Source: Collimonas sp. OK242 (GTDB lineage: Bacteria; Pseudomonadota; Gammaproteobacteria; Burkholderiales; Burkholderiaceae_D). From it: a DNA stretch of 64,000 nt. The number at the start of each line of letters is the position of its first letter. The stretch's first letter is position 1. Positions 58,469 to 64,000 of this stretch are shown in pieces. A model generated the notes under the pieces. The model searched no databases, had not been told where the DNA came from, and saw only the letters and a list, made by a program, of their open reading frames with translations. The DNA lies in contig NZ_FNOR01000008.1 of NCBI RefSeq assembly GCF_900107095.1, forward strand, positions 1 to 64,000. Direction: 5' to 3'. Both the position numbers and the translations under genes were made by a program.

Positions 58469-59158
58469 TCAAGGGGGCAAATTGCGTTGCAACTGCAGAG
58501 ATGTCGCTAACGCCGTTGGCCTTCTTGGATGGTTGGTAAAAAAATCTTCGGCTGTGAGGACATCAGCTTGATGAGGCAAAATAACCAGAATCTTTCCCTT
58601 GAGCGTCCTCGTATCCCTGGTCTCCCACATCGCAAGAAATTGGTGGCGGCTGAGGTAGCGATTGCCCACCGAAGCATCCGCCAGCCAAACGGTATCGGCA
58701 TCGATGCCGCGTAAAACAGAGAAGTGATCGTCTTTGCGATATTTGAGATAGACGATGACCGGCATTTTCAGCTTTGTCAGTTGCTCGAATGAGGCAGAGT
58801 AAGCGACAGCGCGAAAACCGAACTTTGACAGGGCTCGGGCCATGTCGTCAAACGAGGCCCGCAAATCTCCTTTGTCTATCGCGTCAAGCACAGCTTCCTC
58901 GCTGACGCGCTGGCCATAGAATTCATTAAGAATGGTGGCGATAGATGAAGAGCCGCAGGAGAAGTCGAAATTTTGCTTAACGATGCGCGCATCGCGCAAG
59001 GTTTTCCAACTGCGGATGGGAAGCCTGCCGTTTGCGCTGACAGTATTGACTTGCACTGCTTCTGAGGACAAAGCGCAGTTGGCATTGAGGCACAGCAGCA
59101 TGCTGTACGCCCAACTCATTTTTCTGGGAGACGCTCTATAAGACGGTAGCTTACTCAT
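58469..59158 (-). CDS. Exported stand-alone C39 cysteine peptidase (FapD-like)
   Basis: 229 residues. A hydrophobic stretch WAYSMLLCLNANCALSSEA (about 16-34) looks like a signal peptide with a longer n-region. The C39 triad is complete: Gln62 and Cys68 in QNFDFSCGSSSIATIL, His145 in DDHFSVLRG and Asp161 in WLADASVG. C39 domains cleave after double-glycine leaders and normally head ABC exporters in the cytosol; here the domain is free and predicted periplasmic, as in FapD of Fap amyloid systems. Upstream genes on the same strand encode double-glycine-type secreted proteins, its likely substrates. Confidence 0.87.
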   Translation of the reverse strand: MSKLPSYRASPRKMSWAYSMLLCLNANCALSSEAVQVNTVSANGRLPIRSWKTLRDARIVKQNFDFSCGSSSIATILNEFYGQRVSEEAVLDAIDKGDLRASFDDMARALSKFGFRAVAYSASFEQLTKLKMPVIVYLKYRKDDHFSVLRGIDADTVWLADASVGNRYLSRHQFLAMWETRDTRTLKGKILVILPHQADVLTAEDFFTNHPRRPTALATSLQLQRNLPP

Positions 59159-59438
59159 GTCTCTTCCCCATATTTTTCCGTGTCGTATGTGGGTTGATTA
59201 ATTCAGGAAAATATCCCGACATCAACTCGCCGGCAGATCAACCTCGTCTTTCGGGCGGCGGCGCAATAAAATTGAATGACAGCAGCGATGCCAATCGGGA
59301 CGACCACCACCATGCTCGTTCTTTTCGAGCGCGCCAAGTATTCTTCGGCAGAATTCTAGCGGGTGCTAAGCAAGGTGATCGCGGGAGATTGAGCGCTATT
59401 TTTTTTACCGCCTATCGGTGCTCACGATATCGAGTCTT
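59159..59438. other. Gene-free stretch between C39 peptidase and small membrane genes
   Basis: 280 bp with no supported gene. Short frames here look like decayed coding sequence, possibly insertion-sequence debris, but I cannot identify it. It may hold a promoter for the C39 gene. Confidence 0.35.
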
Positions 59439-59705
59439 TCATTCACGTGATTTTTTTTCGCTCTTGCTCTTGTCGTCAGCAACAAAAATCCCCATCAAAA
59501 GCACGAATAAGCCGTAAAAAAAGCCAATTACAATCGACCACGGCATTTCATACTTGTGCTCTATCACGCAATAAAACAAACCCGTAAACAATAAAACCGT
59601 TGCTATGCAAGTTGCAGGAAAATATTTTGTTTTCTTTGCCCTTGGAATGACGGCTGTGAAAAAATAAATGCTGAGTCCAGTCGTTAATGGCCCGAGATAT
59701 TCCAT
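59439..59705 (-). CDS. Small membrane protein, paralogue of 59886-60155
   Basis: 88 residues with three predicted spans and a charged, lysine-rich tail (DDKSKSEKK). The segment MPWSIVIGFFYGLFVLLMGI aligns with LPWRLFFGFLNGLFVLFLGN of the gene at 59886-60155, so the two are paralogues. No known family. Position beside peptide genes and size suggest an immunity or export-helper protein; that is inference. Confidence 0.6.
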   Translation of the reverse strand: MEYLGPLTTGLSIYFFTAVIPRAKKTKYFPATCIATVLLFTGLFYCVIEHKYEMPWSIVIGFFYGLFVLLMGIFVADDKSKSEKKSRE

Positions 59706-59740
59706 AGCAAATTTATTCCCTTTTTTCCATCTTTTAATGA

Positions 59741-59778
59741 AGATTGAGACGCTGCCAAATTTGGCGGCGTCTCAATCT
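59741..59778. repeat. Long palindrome, copy A
   Basis: AGATTGAGACGC (59741-59752) pairs perfectly with GCGTCTCAATCT (59767-59778), and the centre GCCAAATTTGGC is itself a perfect palindrome, with only one non-Watson-Crick pair between. The same structure with a compensatory change occurs at 60837-60870. No T-run follows, so it is not a typical terminator. Confidence 0.8.
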
Positions 59779-59880
59779 TGGCGATTAATCTTGCTTCTCT
59801 TTACTATCTTGCTTTTTCTTTTCGCAAGCATTTCGCTCAAGCCAAGAGTAGCAATCGTTACCGCAGCGCAAAATACGCCA
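59779..59880 (-). pseudogene. Truncated copy of the small membrane gene 60879-61160
   Basis: On the minus strand this encodes GVFCAAVTIATLGLSEMLAKRK, clearly related to GIFCAIAMIATLGLGEILMKRK at the end of the gene at 60879-61160, with the DNA similarity continuing through the stop region into the palindrome. The 5' two-thirds are missing and a one-base loss shifts the tail. Evidence of a past tandem duplication. Confidence 0.75.
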
Positions 59881-59885
59881 ATCAT

Positions 59886-60155
59886 TTATTTACCTGTTTG
59901 ATCGCGCTTTAACCAAGAATAAATTTTTTCAAGATTCCCAAGAAATAGCACAAACAATCCGTTCAAAAATCCAAAAAACAATCTCCAAGGCAGCGAATAA
60001 TCCTCTCGGAAATGGATAAATGGGTATACCGCTACGAAGATTAGAACCGTTAGCAGGCTAAAGAGAAAAACATGCTTTGTAGTTTGTATTTTTTTTGCGC
60101 CTGAAGTCATAAACCATATATTTAGTACAGTAATCCATACATAACTTAGTTCCAT
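59886..60155 (-). CDS. Small membrane protein next to secreted peptide gene 2
   Basis: 89 residues from the ATG at 60155; the frame is open upstream into the peptide gene but without similarity. Three predicted spans (MELSYVWITVLNIWFM, VFLFSLLTVLIFVAVYPF, LFFGFLNGLFVLFLGN) and a basic tail. Paralogue of 59439-59705. It starts 37 bp after the stop of the bacteriocin-like gene, the same order as in copy 1, supporting a functional pairing. Confidence 0.65.
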   Translation of the reverse strand: MELSYVWITVLNIWFMTSGAKKIQTTKHVFLFSLLTVLIFVAVYPFIHFREDYSLPWRLFFGFLNGLFVLFLGNLEKIYSWLKRDQTGK

Positions 60156-60192
60156 GTATGACTCCCCAAAAAAAACAATATATAGAAAATAT

Positions 60193-60612
60193 TTATTTAG
60201 GCAATATGCATGGCGTACCTGTACAGGCAAGATTAGGTTTGCCAGATGGTCTGATTTCACTTGCATACAAGCCACCGGCGGCTCCAATCCCAATTCCAAT
60301 GACTCCTCCAACAACACCACCCACCACTCCTGTACCGACGGCGACAGCCAATCCTCCTACATTAGGAGTATTAGCGCCTCTCCAATAGGCAATGCCGGCA
60401 GCTGCTCCACTTGCAATTGCAACGGCCACTGGAATCACAGCACCTTCCGTATCTCTCATTTCTTGCGGAGAAAGAAGAGCCAGCTCCAACGGCAATTTAT
60501 CTTTTTTGAAAATTAGTTGCGCGTCATCGAACTGCGCTGCGTTTTCTTGCATAGCCATCGCAGGCGTGGCAACGATAGCGCTCAAAGTCATTGCGAGTAC
60601 AAATTTCTTCAT
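60193..60612 (-). CDS. Secreted double-glycine-leader protein 2 (bacteriocin- or fibre-like)
   Basis: 139 residues. Residues 1-20 are a Sec signal peptide ending ATPAMA. A pro-region follows with LELALLSPQEMRDTEGA (42-58), the LSxxEMxxxxG[GA] pattern of double-glycine leaders, with Gly57-Ala58 at the cleavage position. The core (59-139) is very Gly/Ala-rich with repeated GxxxG (VGGVVGGVIGIGIG), ending in NLACTGTPCILPK with two cysteines. It aligns without gaps to the first 65 residues of the 61177-61644 product. Start overlaps the remnant outer-membrane gene by 4 bp. Confidence 0.8.
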   Translation of the reverse strand: MKKFVLAMTLSAIVATPAMAMQENAAQFDDAQLIFKKDKLPLELALLSPQEMRDTEGAVIPVAVAIASGAAAGIAYWRGANTPNVGGLAVAVGTGVVGGVVGGVIGIGIGAAGGLYASEIRPSGKPNLACTGTPCILPK

Positions 60613-60740
60613 GATGCATTCCCCTTTTTAAAGGTGGGTTGAGAAGCGGAAGTAGATGCCTTGTCAAAACTGTGCAAGAAATTAATTCGAACGCTTGATC
60701 CGCTGCCGCCGGAGGCATTCGTGGTCGCCGAGAAAGCAAG
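60609..60740 (-). pseudogene. 3' remnant of the outer-membrane barrel gene (duplicate)
   Basis: This encodes AFSATTNASGGSGSSVRINF and LHSFDKASTSASQPTFKKGN, nearly identical to the C-terminus of the intact barrel at 61641-62579; nucleotide identity extends over about 130 bp through the start of the downstream peptide gene. Its 5' end is fused in frame to IS66 sequence. It is the scar of a duplicated locus. Confidence 0.85.
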
Positions 60741-60836
60741 GCTGCTGGGCTTGCCCCCGATCTCTGCTTCGATGACATAGAATTCACCGATACGGCGCAA
60801 TGCTTCAGTCGTCACCGCCGAAGTCTTTTAACGGAA
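60738..60836 (-). mobile_element. IS66 transposase remnant
   Basis: The minus-strand frame reads TTEALRRIGEFYVIEAEIGG then KPSS, matching the segment of IS66-family TnpC ahead of its C-terminal domain. It is only about 30 codons long and runs directly into the outer-membrane protein fragment at 60738. No terminal inverted repeats or other IS66 genes are present, so the element is dead and was truncated by deletion. Confidence 0.65.
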
Positions 60837-60870
60837 ATTGAGGCACTGCCAAATTTGGCGGAGCCTCAAT
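60837..60870. repeat. Long palindrome, copy B
   Basis: ATTGAGGC (60837-60844) pairs with GCCTCAAT (60863-60870) around the same GCCAAATTTGGC core as copy A. Compared with copy A an A-T pair has become G-C on both sides, a compensatory change, while one A-A mismatch has appeared. Confidence 0.8.
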
Positions 60871-60878
60871 ATTGGCGA

Positions 60879-61160
60879 TTAATCTTGCTTTTCTACATCA
60901 CCTTGTTTTTTTCTTTTCATGAGAATTTCGCCCAAGCCAAGAGTTGCAATCATTGCTATAGCGCAAAATATGCCGACAACAAATGCGTACACCAATCCAA
61001 TATAAATGCCTTTCCCAGGAGGGCTAAAAATTACGTAAGTTGTAAACAGTCCGGAAAAAATCAAGAAGGAACTGGCAAATACCTTCCATTTACTGATTCC
61101 ACGAGATCGAAAATATTCGACCATAACACCAGCCAAAAAAGGGGCTATAAAATCCAGCAT
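60879..61160 (-). CDS. Small membrane protein next to secreted peptide gene 1
   Basis: 93 residues, three spans (FIAPFLAGVMVEYF, VFASSFLIFSGLFTTYVIF, VYAFVVGIFCAIAMIATLGL) and a lysine-rich tail KRKKQGDVEKQD. It begins 16 bp after the stop of the peptide gene at 61177, so is co-transcribed. No family recognised; candidate immunity or anchoring protein. A truncated copy lies at 59779-59880. Confidence 0.65.
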   Translation of the reverse strand: MLDFIAPFLAGVMVEYFRSRGISKWKVFASSFLIFSGLFTTYVIFSPPGKGIYIGLVYAFVVGIFCAIAMIATLGLGEILMKRKKQGDVEKQD

Positions 61161-61176
61161 GATTTAACCCAATCGA

Positions 61177-61644
61177 TCATTTTGGCAGAATACAAGGACC
61201 TTGCCCCGTACAAGCCAACCCATTTCCCACTCTCTGTACGATATCGTTTGCAGCTATCATTGCGGGACGCCAAGCTAGATTAGCTGCCAGTCCGCCTCCT
61301 GATGCGAGCATCAAGGCATTCCCACCGGAACCAATTAATGCTCCTGACCCAGCCGCGATTCCAGCGCCTGTCCATGTCATAGGGCGTCCATTGGCGAGAC
61401 TGGTTCCTGCATAAATTATGGTATTTACGGCGGCACCGCCAATAGCGCCAGCTACTGCTACAGGTAAGACTCCTCCTTCGGTTTCTTTCATCTCCTGCTG
61501 AGAAAGGAGCGACAGTTCAAGAGGTTGGCTATCTATACGAAATATCTGTTGCGTATCATCGAAAGCAGAAACTTTGCTTTCCATCGCTATCGCTGGTGAA
61601 ACAATCATCGTGCTTAAAACCATTACGAGCGCAGATTTCTTCAT
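61177..61644 (-). CDS. Secreted double-glycine-leader protein 1 (bacteriocin- or fibre-like)
   Basis: 155 residues. Sec signal peptide 1-20 (ending VSPAIA), pro-region with LELSLLSQQEMKETEGG (42-58) giving a canonical Gly57-Gly58, then a 97-residue Gly/Ala-rich core with many GxxxG and GSGG segments, ending GLACTGQGPCILPK with two cysteines. Its ATG overlaps the barrel gene's stop by 4 bp. A protein with both a Sec signal and a double-glycine leader needs a periplasmic processing peptidase, which the exported C39 enzyme could supply. Confidence 0.82.
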   Translation of the reverse strand: MKKSALVMVLSTMIVSPAIAMESKVSAFDDTQQIFRIDSQPLELSLLSQQEMKETEGGVLPVAVAGAIGGAAVNTIIYAGTSLANGRPMTWTGAGIAAGSGALIGSGGNALMLASGGGLAANLAWRPAMIAANDIVQRVGNGLACTGQGPCILPK

Positions 61645-62579
61645 GATGCATTCCCCTTTTTAAAGGTGGGTTGAGAAGCGGGAGTAGATGCCTTATCAAA
61701 ACTGTGCAATAAATTAATGCGAACGCTTGATCCGCTGCTGCCAGATGCGTTCGTCGTCGCTGAGAAAGCTACGCTGGTCGCATCGGAAAGACCGTAGGCG
61801 ACGCCGAAGTTAAGGTCTGTAGTTGTGCGCCGGAAGCTCTGCGACACCCCATCGATACGATCCGGCTGCCGGCTCAGCCATTGCACGCCGCCAGTGAGAG
61901 TTACGCGGTCGTTGGCAGCGAAGGCAAGCGAAGGATTAAGCAACAGGAAATTTCCGGGTGTATAGCGTTGCACGCCATCCCTGCGCTCTTGATTGAACCG
62001 ATATGCCGCGGTGAGGGAAAGGACAACGGGGTCGACCACGCTGTAGCTTGTTGCTCCGGCTAGCCACGACTTGGCCGTGGAACTGCTTTCTTTTAGCCGC
62101 TCGGCCAATGCCGCCTCAACAAATCCAAGCAAGGCCGGCGTCTCGCCATCTTTCAAGAACCGATAATTCAGACCCAGCCATGCATCCGAAAAACGATTGC
62201 TGCTGTTGCTTGATGTATCGGAAAAGCTGGAAGAGCGGCTGCTGTTCCACAAATAACTACTGCGTCCGTATAGCTCAGCGTCTTTCGTCAAGCCGTAACG
62301 CAGACCTGCAGTAGCGACGCTGGTATCCGTATCGGTTCGTGTTTCACCGATACGCGTCGGGATGGTGATGAAAGAGGTAGGCCCGGTTTGGACAATGATG
62401 GGCTCTCCAGCAGCTACACCTTGTTGATTGCTGTTCGCATAGGAAAACGTCGCATCCAGCGTCACTTTACCTTTGGCGGTAATCAGGTCTTCTATGGTTA
62501 ACGGGAGTTCTGCCGATGCAAAAGACGTGGCTCCGAAGAGGAGCAAGGCGGCGCATGAATGTTTGGGAAGGAGTTTCAT
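61641..62579 (-). CDS. Outer-membrane beta-barrel protein of the peptide locus
   Basis: 312 residues. Signal peptide ending ATSFASA (about 17-23), then LPLTIEDLITAKGKVTLDAT, followed by alternating amphipathic strands throughout (LDATFSYANS, VATAGLRYGLTKDAELYGRSSYLW, DAWLGLNYRFL, TDLNFGVAYGL). Such barrels are often annotated as transporter or MetA-pathway-like. First gene of the locus, translationally coupled to the peptide gene. It is a candidate exit pore, playing the part FapF plays in Fap secretion; it is shorter than FapF. Confidence 0.72.
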   Translation of the reverse strand: MKLLPKHSCAALLLFGATSFASAELPLTIEDLITAKGKVTLDATFSYANSNQQGVAAGEPIIVQTGPTSFITIPTRIGETRTDTDTSVATAGLRYGLTKDAELYGRSSYLWNSSRSSSFSDTSSNSSNRFSDAWLGLNYRFLKDGETPALLGFVEAALAERLKESSSTAKSWLAGATSYSVVDPVVLSLTAAYRFNQERRDGVQRYTPGNFLLLNPSLAFAANDRVTLTGGVQWLSRQPDRIDGVSQSFRRTTTDLNFGVAYGLSDATSVAFSATTNASGSSGSSVRINLLHSFDKASTPASQPTFKKGNAS

Positions 62580-62793
62580 GACTGTGAATGTAGATACGAC
62601 GTATCACACAGTCAACTGTTTTATTAAAAACACAATTAATTTAAGCGATGGCTTATGCCATGTCGTGACCGGCTTAACGATAAGGATGAGTAAAGATTCG
62701 CTGAGCCTCGACACTGCGACTTCTGAAGCGTTGCACTGTAATCTCAGTTCCGGATCGCTTGCTTGTTAACCGCACCTGCAAAATCCTGCAGCC

Positions 62794-63738
62794 TCAAGCA
62801 GCGAACCCGAACCCCGGCGCCTCATGCGCCGGCAGTACCGTCACCGCCACCTCCATGGTTTGCTGGCCGCCGCCGATCAGCACGCCGCGCAAGGGTGAGA
62901 CGTCGAGAAAATCGCGGCCCCAGCCAAGCGTGATGTGGCTGGTGTCCGGGAAGATGCCGTTGGTCGGATCGGCATCTATCCAGCTGCTGGGCTGGCCATC
63001 GAAGCTTGGGCAATATACCGACACCCAGGCATGCGAAGCGTCCGCGCCGATCAAACGCGGCTGTCCCGGCGGCGGTTCGGTCAGCAGGTAGCCGCTGACA
63101 TAGCGCGCCGCCAAACCCAATGAGCGCAGGCAGGACAGCATGAAGTGCGCGAAATCCTGGCAGACGCCGCGCCGGGTAGCAAACACCTCGGTGACCGGCG
63201 TGGATACCGTGGTGGCCAGCGGATCGAAAGTGAATTCCTGGAAAATCCGCGTCATCAAGGCTTCTATTCCTGCCAGCAAAGGCAGCCCAGGCGTAAACGA
63301 TTCTGCGGCGTAAGCCAGCAGCTCGCGCTTGATCCGCACGTGCGCCGATTCAAACAGGTAACGCGTGGCTTCCAGATCGTCCGGCAGCAAGAACTGGCCC
63401 GCGTGATACGCGAGCGCGGCACGCGCCTGCTCCCAGGCTGGCGTGACTGAAGGCAATTGACGCGGCGTCAGCGTCACCCAGGATTCAGCCAGCGCGCGCA
63501 GATCGGTATGGTCGCTTTCCAGCGAAAACGATTGCATCGGATTGCCGAAACCATCCAGCAGCAATCGCAGGTTTTGCGGTTCGGGCGTAATGCTGATGCC
63601 ATGCGAAGTACAGGTTTGCCATGGCAGCGAACGCGGCGTCAGGCGCAGCATCTGATGCGACAAGCGCACTGCTTGCGAATACGCATAGTGCGTATCGTGA
63701 CGAATGTGATAGGTGTAGCTAGGGTGCTCGCCCATCAT
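62794..63738 (-). CDS. Transglutaminase-like family protein
   Basis: 314 residues. An N-terminal beta domain (YHIRHDTHYAYSQAVRLSHQMLRLTPR) precedes the transglutaminase core with Cys in TRRGVCQDFAHFMLSCLRSL, His in GADASHAWVSVY and Asp in WIDADPTN. This is the bacterial transglutaminase/protease-like group encoded with circularly permuted ATP-grasp and alpha-E proteins. Its start overlaps the upstream gene by 4 bp. Function of the system is unknown; peptide ligation or cleavage is suspected. Confidence 0.88.
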   Translation of the reverse strand: MMGEHPSYTYHIRHDTHYAYSQAVRLSHQMLRLTPRSLPWQTCTSHGISITPEPQNLRLLLDGFGNPMQSFSLESDHTDLRALAESWVTLTPRQLPSVTPAWEQARAALAYHAGQFLLPDDLEATRYLFESAHVRIKRELLAYAAESFTPGLPLLAGIEALMTRIFQEFTFDPLATTVSTPVTEVFATRRGVCQDFAHFMLSCLRSLGLAARYVSGYLLTEPPPGQPRLIGADASHAWVSVYCPSFDGQPSSWIDADPTNGIFPDTSHITLGWGRDFLDVSPLRGVLIGGGQQTMEVAVTVLPAHEAPGFGFAA

Positions 63739-64000
63739 GACACTCCCTGGCTCACCGGTGCGTTCAGGGGCGTGAAGAAATGCCGGGCCAATTCGTCGGA
63801 CAGGGAAAAAGCGCCGGCAATCGCATCGCGCATCAGTTGCACCAGACGCGCATGCGCATCTGCCACAAACAAGGAATCATGGCTTAAGTCCTGTAACGCA
63901 AATTCGCGCAGCAAGGCCGATAAATGTGCCGGCGTATCCATGTTGAGGGTGCCGAGCTGTTGCGCGATATCGCTCAGATAGCGCTCCAGCATATGGAACT
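63735..64000 (-). CDS. 3' end of a gene upstream of the transglutaminase (alpha-E/ATP-grasp type?), partial
   Basis: The frame runs off the window edge; the part seen (85+ residues, ending ARHFFTPLNAPVSQGVS) is helical with SLFVADAHARLVQLMRDAIA. Genes in this place are usually alpha-E domain or fused ATP-grasp/alpha-E proteins, and the helical character fits, but the visible part alone is not decisive. It overlaps the transglutaminase start by four bases. Confidence 0.5.
   Translation of the reverse strand, partial: FHMLERYLSDIAQQLGTLNMDTPAHLSALLREFALQDLSHDSLFVADAHARLVQLMRDAIAGAFSLSDELARHFFTPLNAPVSQGVS

Noticed and set aside
60855-61283. 142-codon plus-strand frame across the small membrane gene
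   Set aside because: Antisense to two better-supported minus-strand genes and begins inside the palindrome.
58469-62579. Calling the locus a standard class II bacteriocin ABC-export cluster
   Set aside because: No ABC transporter or accessory HlyD-type gene is present, and the precursors carry Sec signals.

Overview
The window is 64 kb of dense, moderately GC-rich bacterial chromosome. It looks like Betaproteobacteria, order Burkholderiales, most probably an Oxalobacteraceae member of the Collimonas/Herbaspirillum type. This is an inference from gene order (pgk-pyk-fba-purC-purE-purK; ilvE followed by a CHCC zinc-finger gene; recA-recX), family content and a CTGT-N8-ACAG SOS box in front of recA. 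No rRNA, tRNA, CRISPR array, prophage or intact insertion sequence was seen.

Layout. 0.1-6.2 kb: mgtC, tcdA, a hemerythrin-pdxH pair, cfa, msrA and an OmpW porin. 6.4-14.1 kb (minus strand): glycolysis and purine run pgk, pyk, fba, purC, purE, purK and a Sua5-type tRNA t6A synthase. 14.3-19.9 kb: ilvE, CHCC zinc finger, SnoaL-like protein, YheT-type hydrolase, a conserved unknown, a BepA-type M48 protease and moaC. 20-23.4 kb: two type IV pilins (one with a clear sigma-54 promoter), then an FHA protein and a PP2C phosphatase. 23.7-28.3 kb: sucCD with DUF2889, then recX and recA. 28.7-35.8 kb: gamma-glutamyltransferase, then a lysine/2-aminoadipate catabolic set (HglS-type DUF1338 enzyme, D-2-hydroxyglutarate-type dehydrogenase, LysR, ALDH7). 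35.9-41.6 kb: an acyl-CoA dehydrogenase/APH-kinase/phosphatase/two-SDR operon with a divergent LysR, resembling the phosphorylation-dependent 4-hydroxyacyl-CoA route.

41.6-48.8 kb is an accessory stretch. It holds a small operon (aspartoacylase-like deacylase, spinster-type MFS carrier, metallo-beta-lactamase-fold hydrolase, RidA) with its own LysR, surrounded by gene debris: an old-yellow-enzyme fragment, an aquaporin C-terminal fragment and an SDR killed by an amber codon. It ends at a palindromic GGGTCAGAGT element that recurs at 17.6 kb. 48.8-56.4 kb: trpS, a Tim44-domain protein, a small exported protein, a TctD/TctE-like two-component system and a DUF4212/sodium-solute symporter pair whose large subunit carries a perfect EF-hand loop.

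The most interesting locus is 58.5-62.6 kb (minus strand). It encodes an outer-membrane beta-barrel, two small secreted proteins that each carry a Sec signal peptide AND a double-glycine-type leader, several tiny membrane proteins, and an exported, stand-alone C39 cysteine peptidase with an intact Cys-His-Asp triad. No ABC exporter is present. I read this as a candidate periplasm-processed peptide or fibre export system, analogous in parts to Fap amyloid secretion (FapD/FapF). It has been partly tandem-duplicated and scarred by an IS66 remnant. The window ends with a transglutaminase gene and the 3' end of its usual upstream partner.
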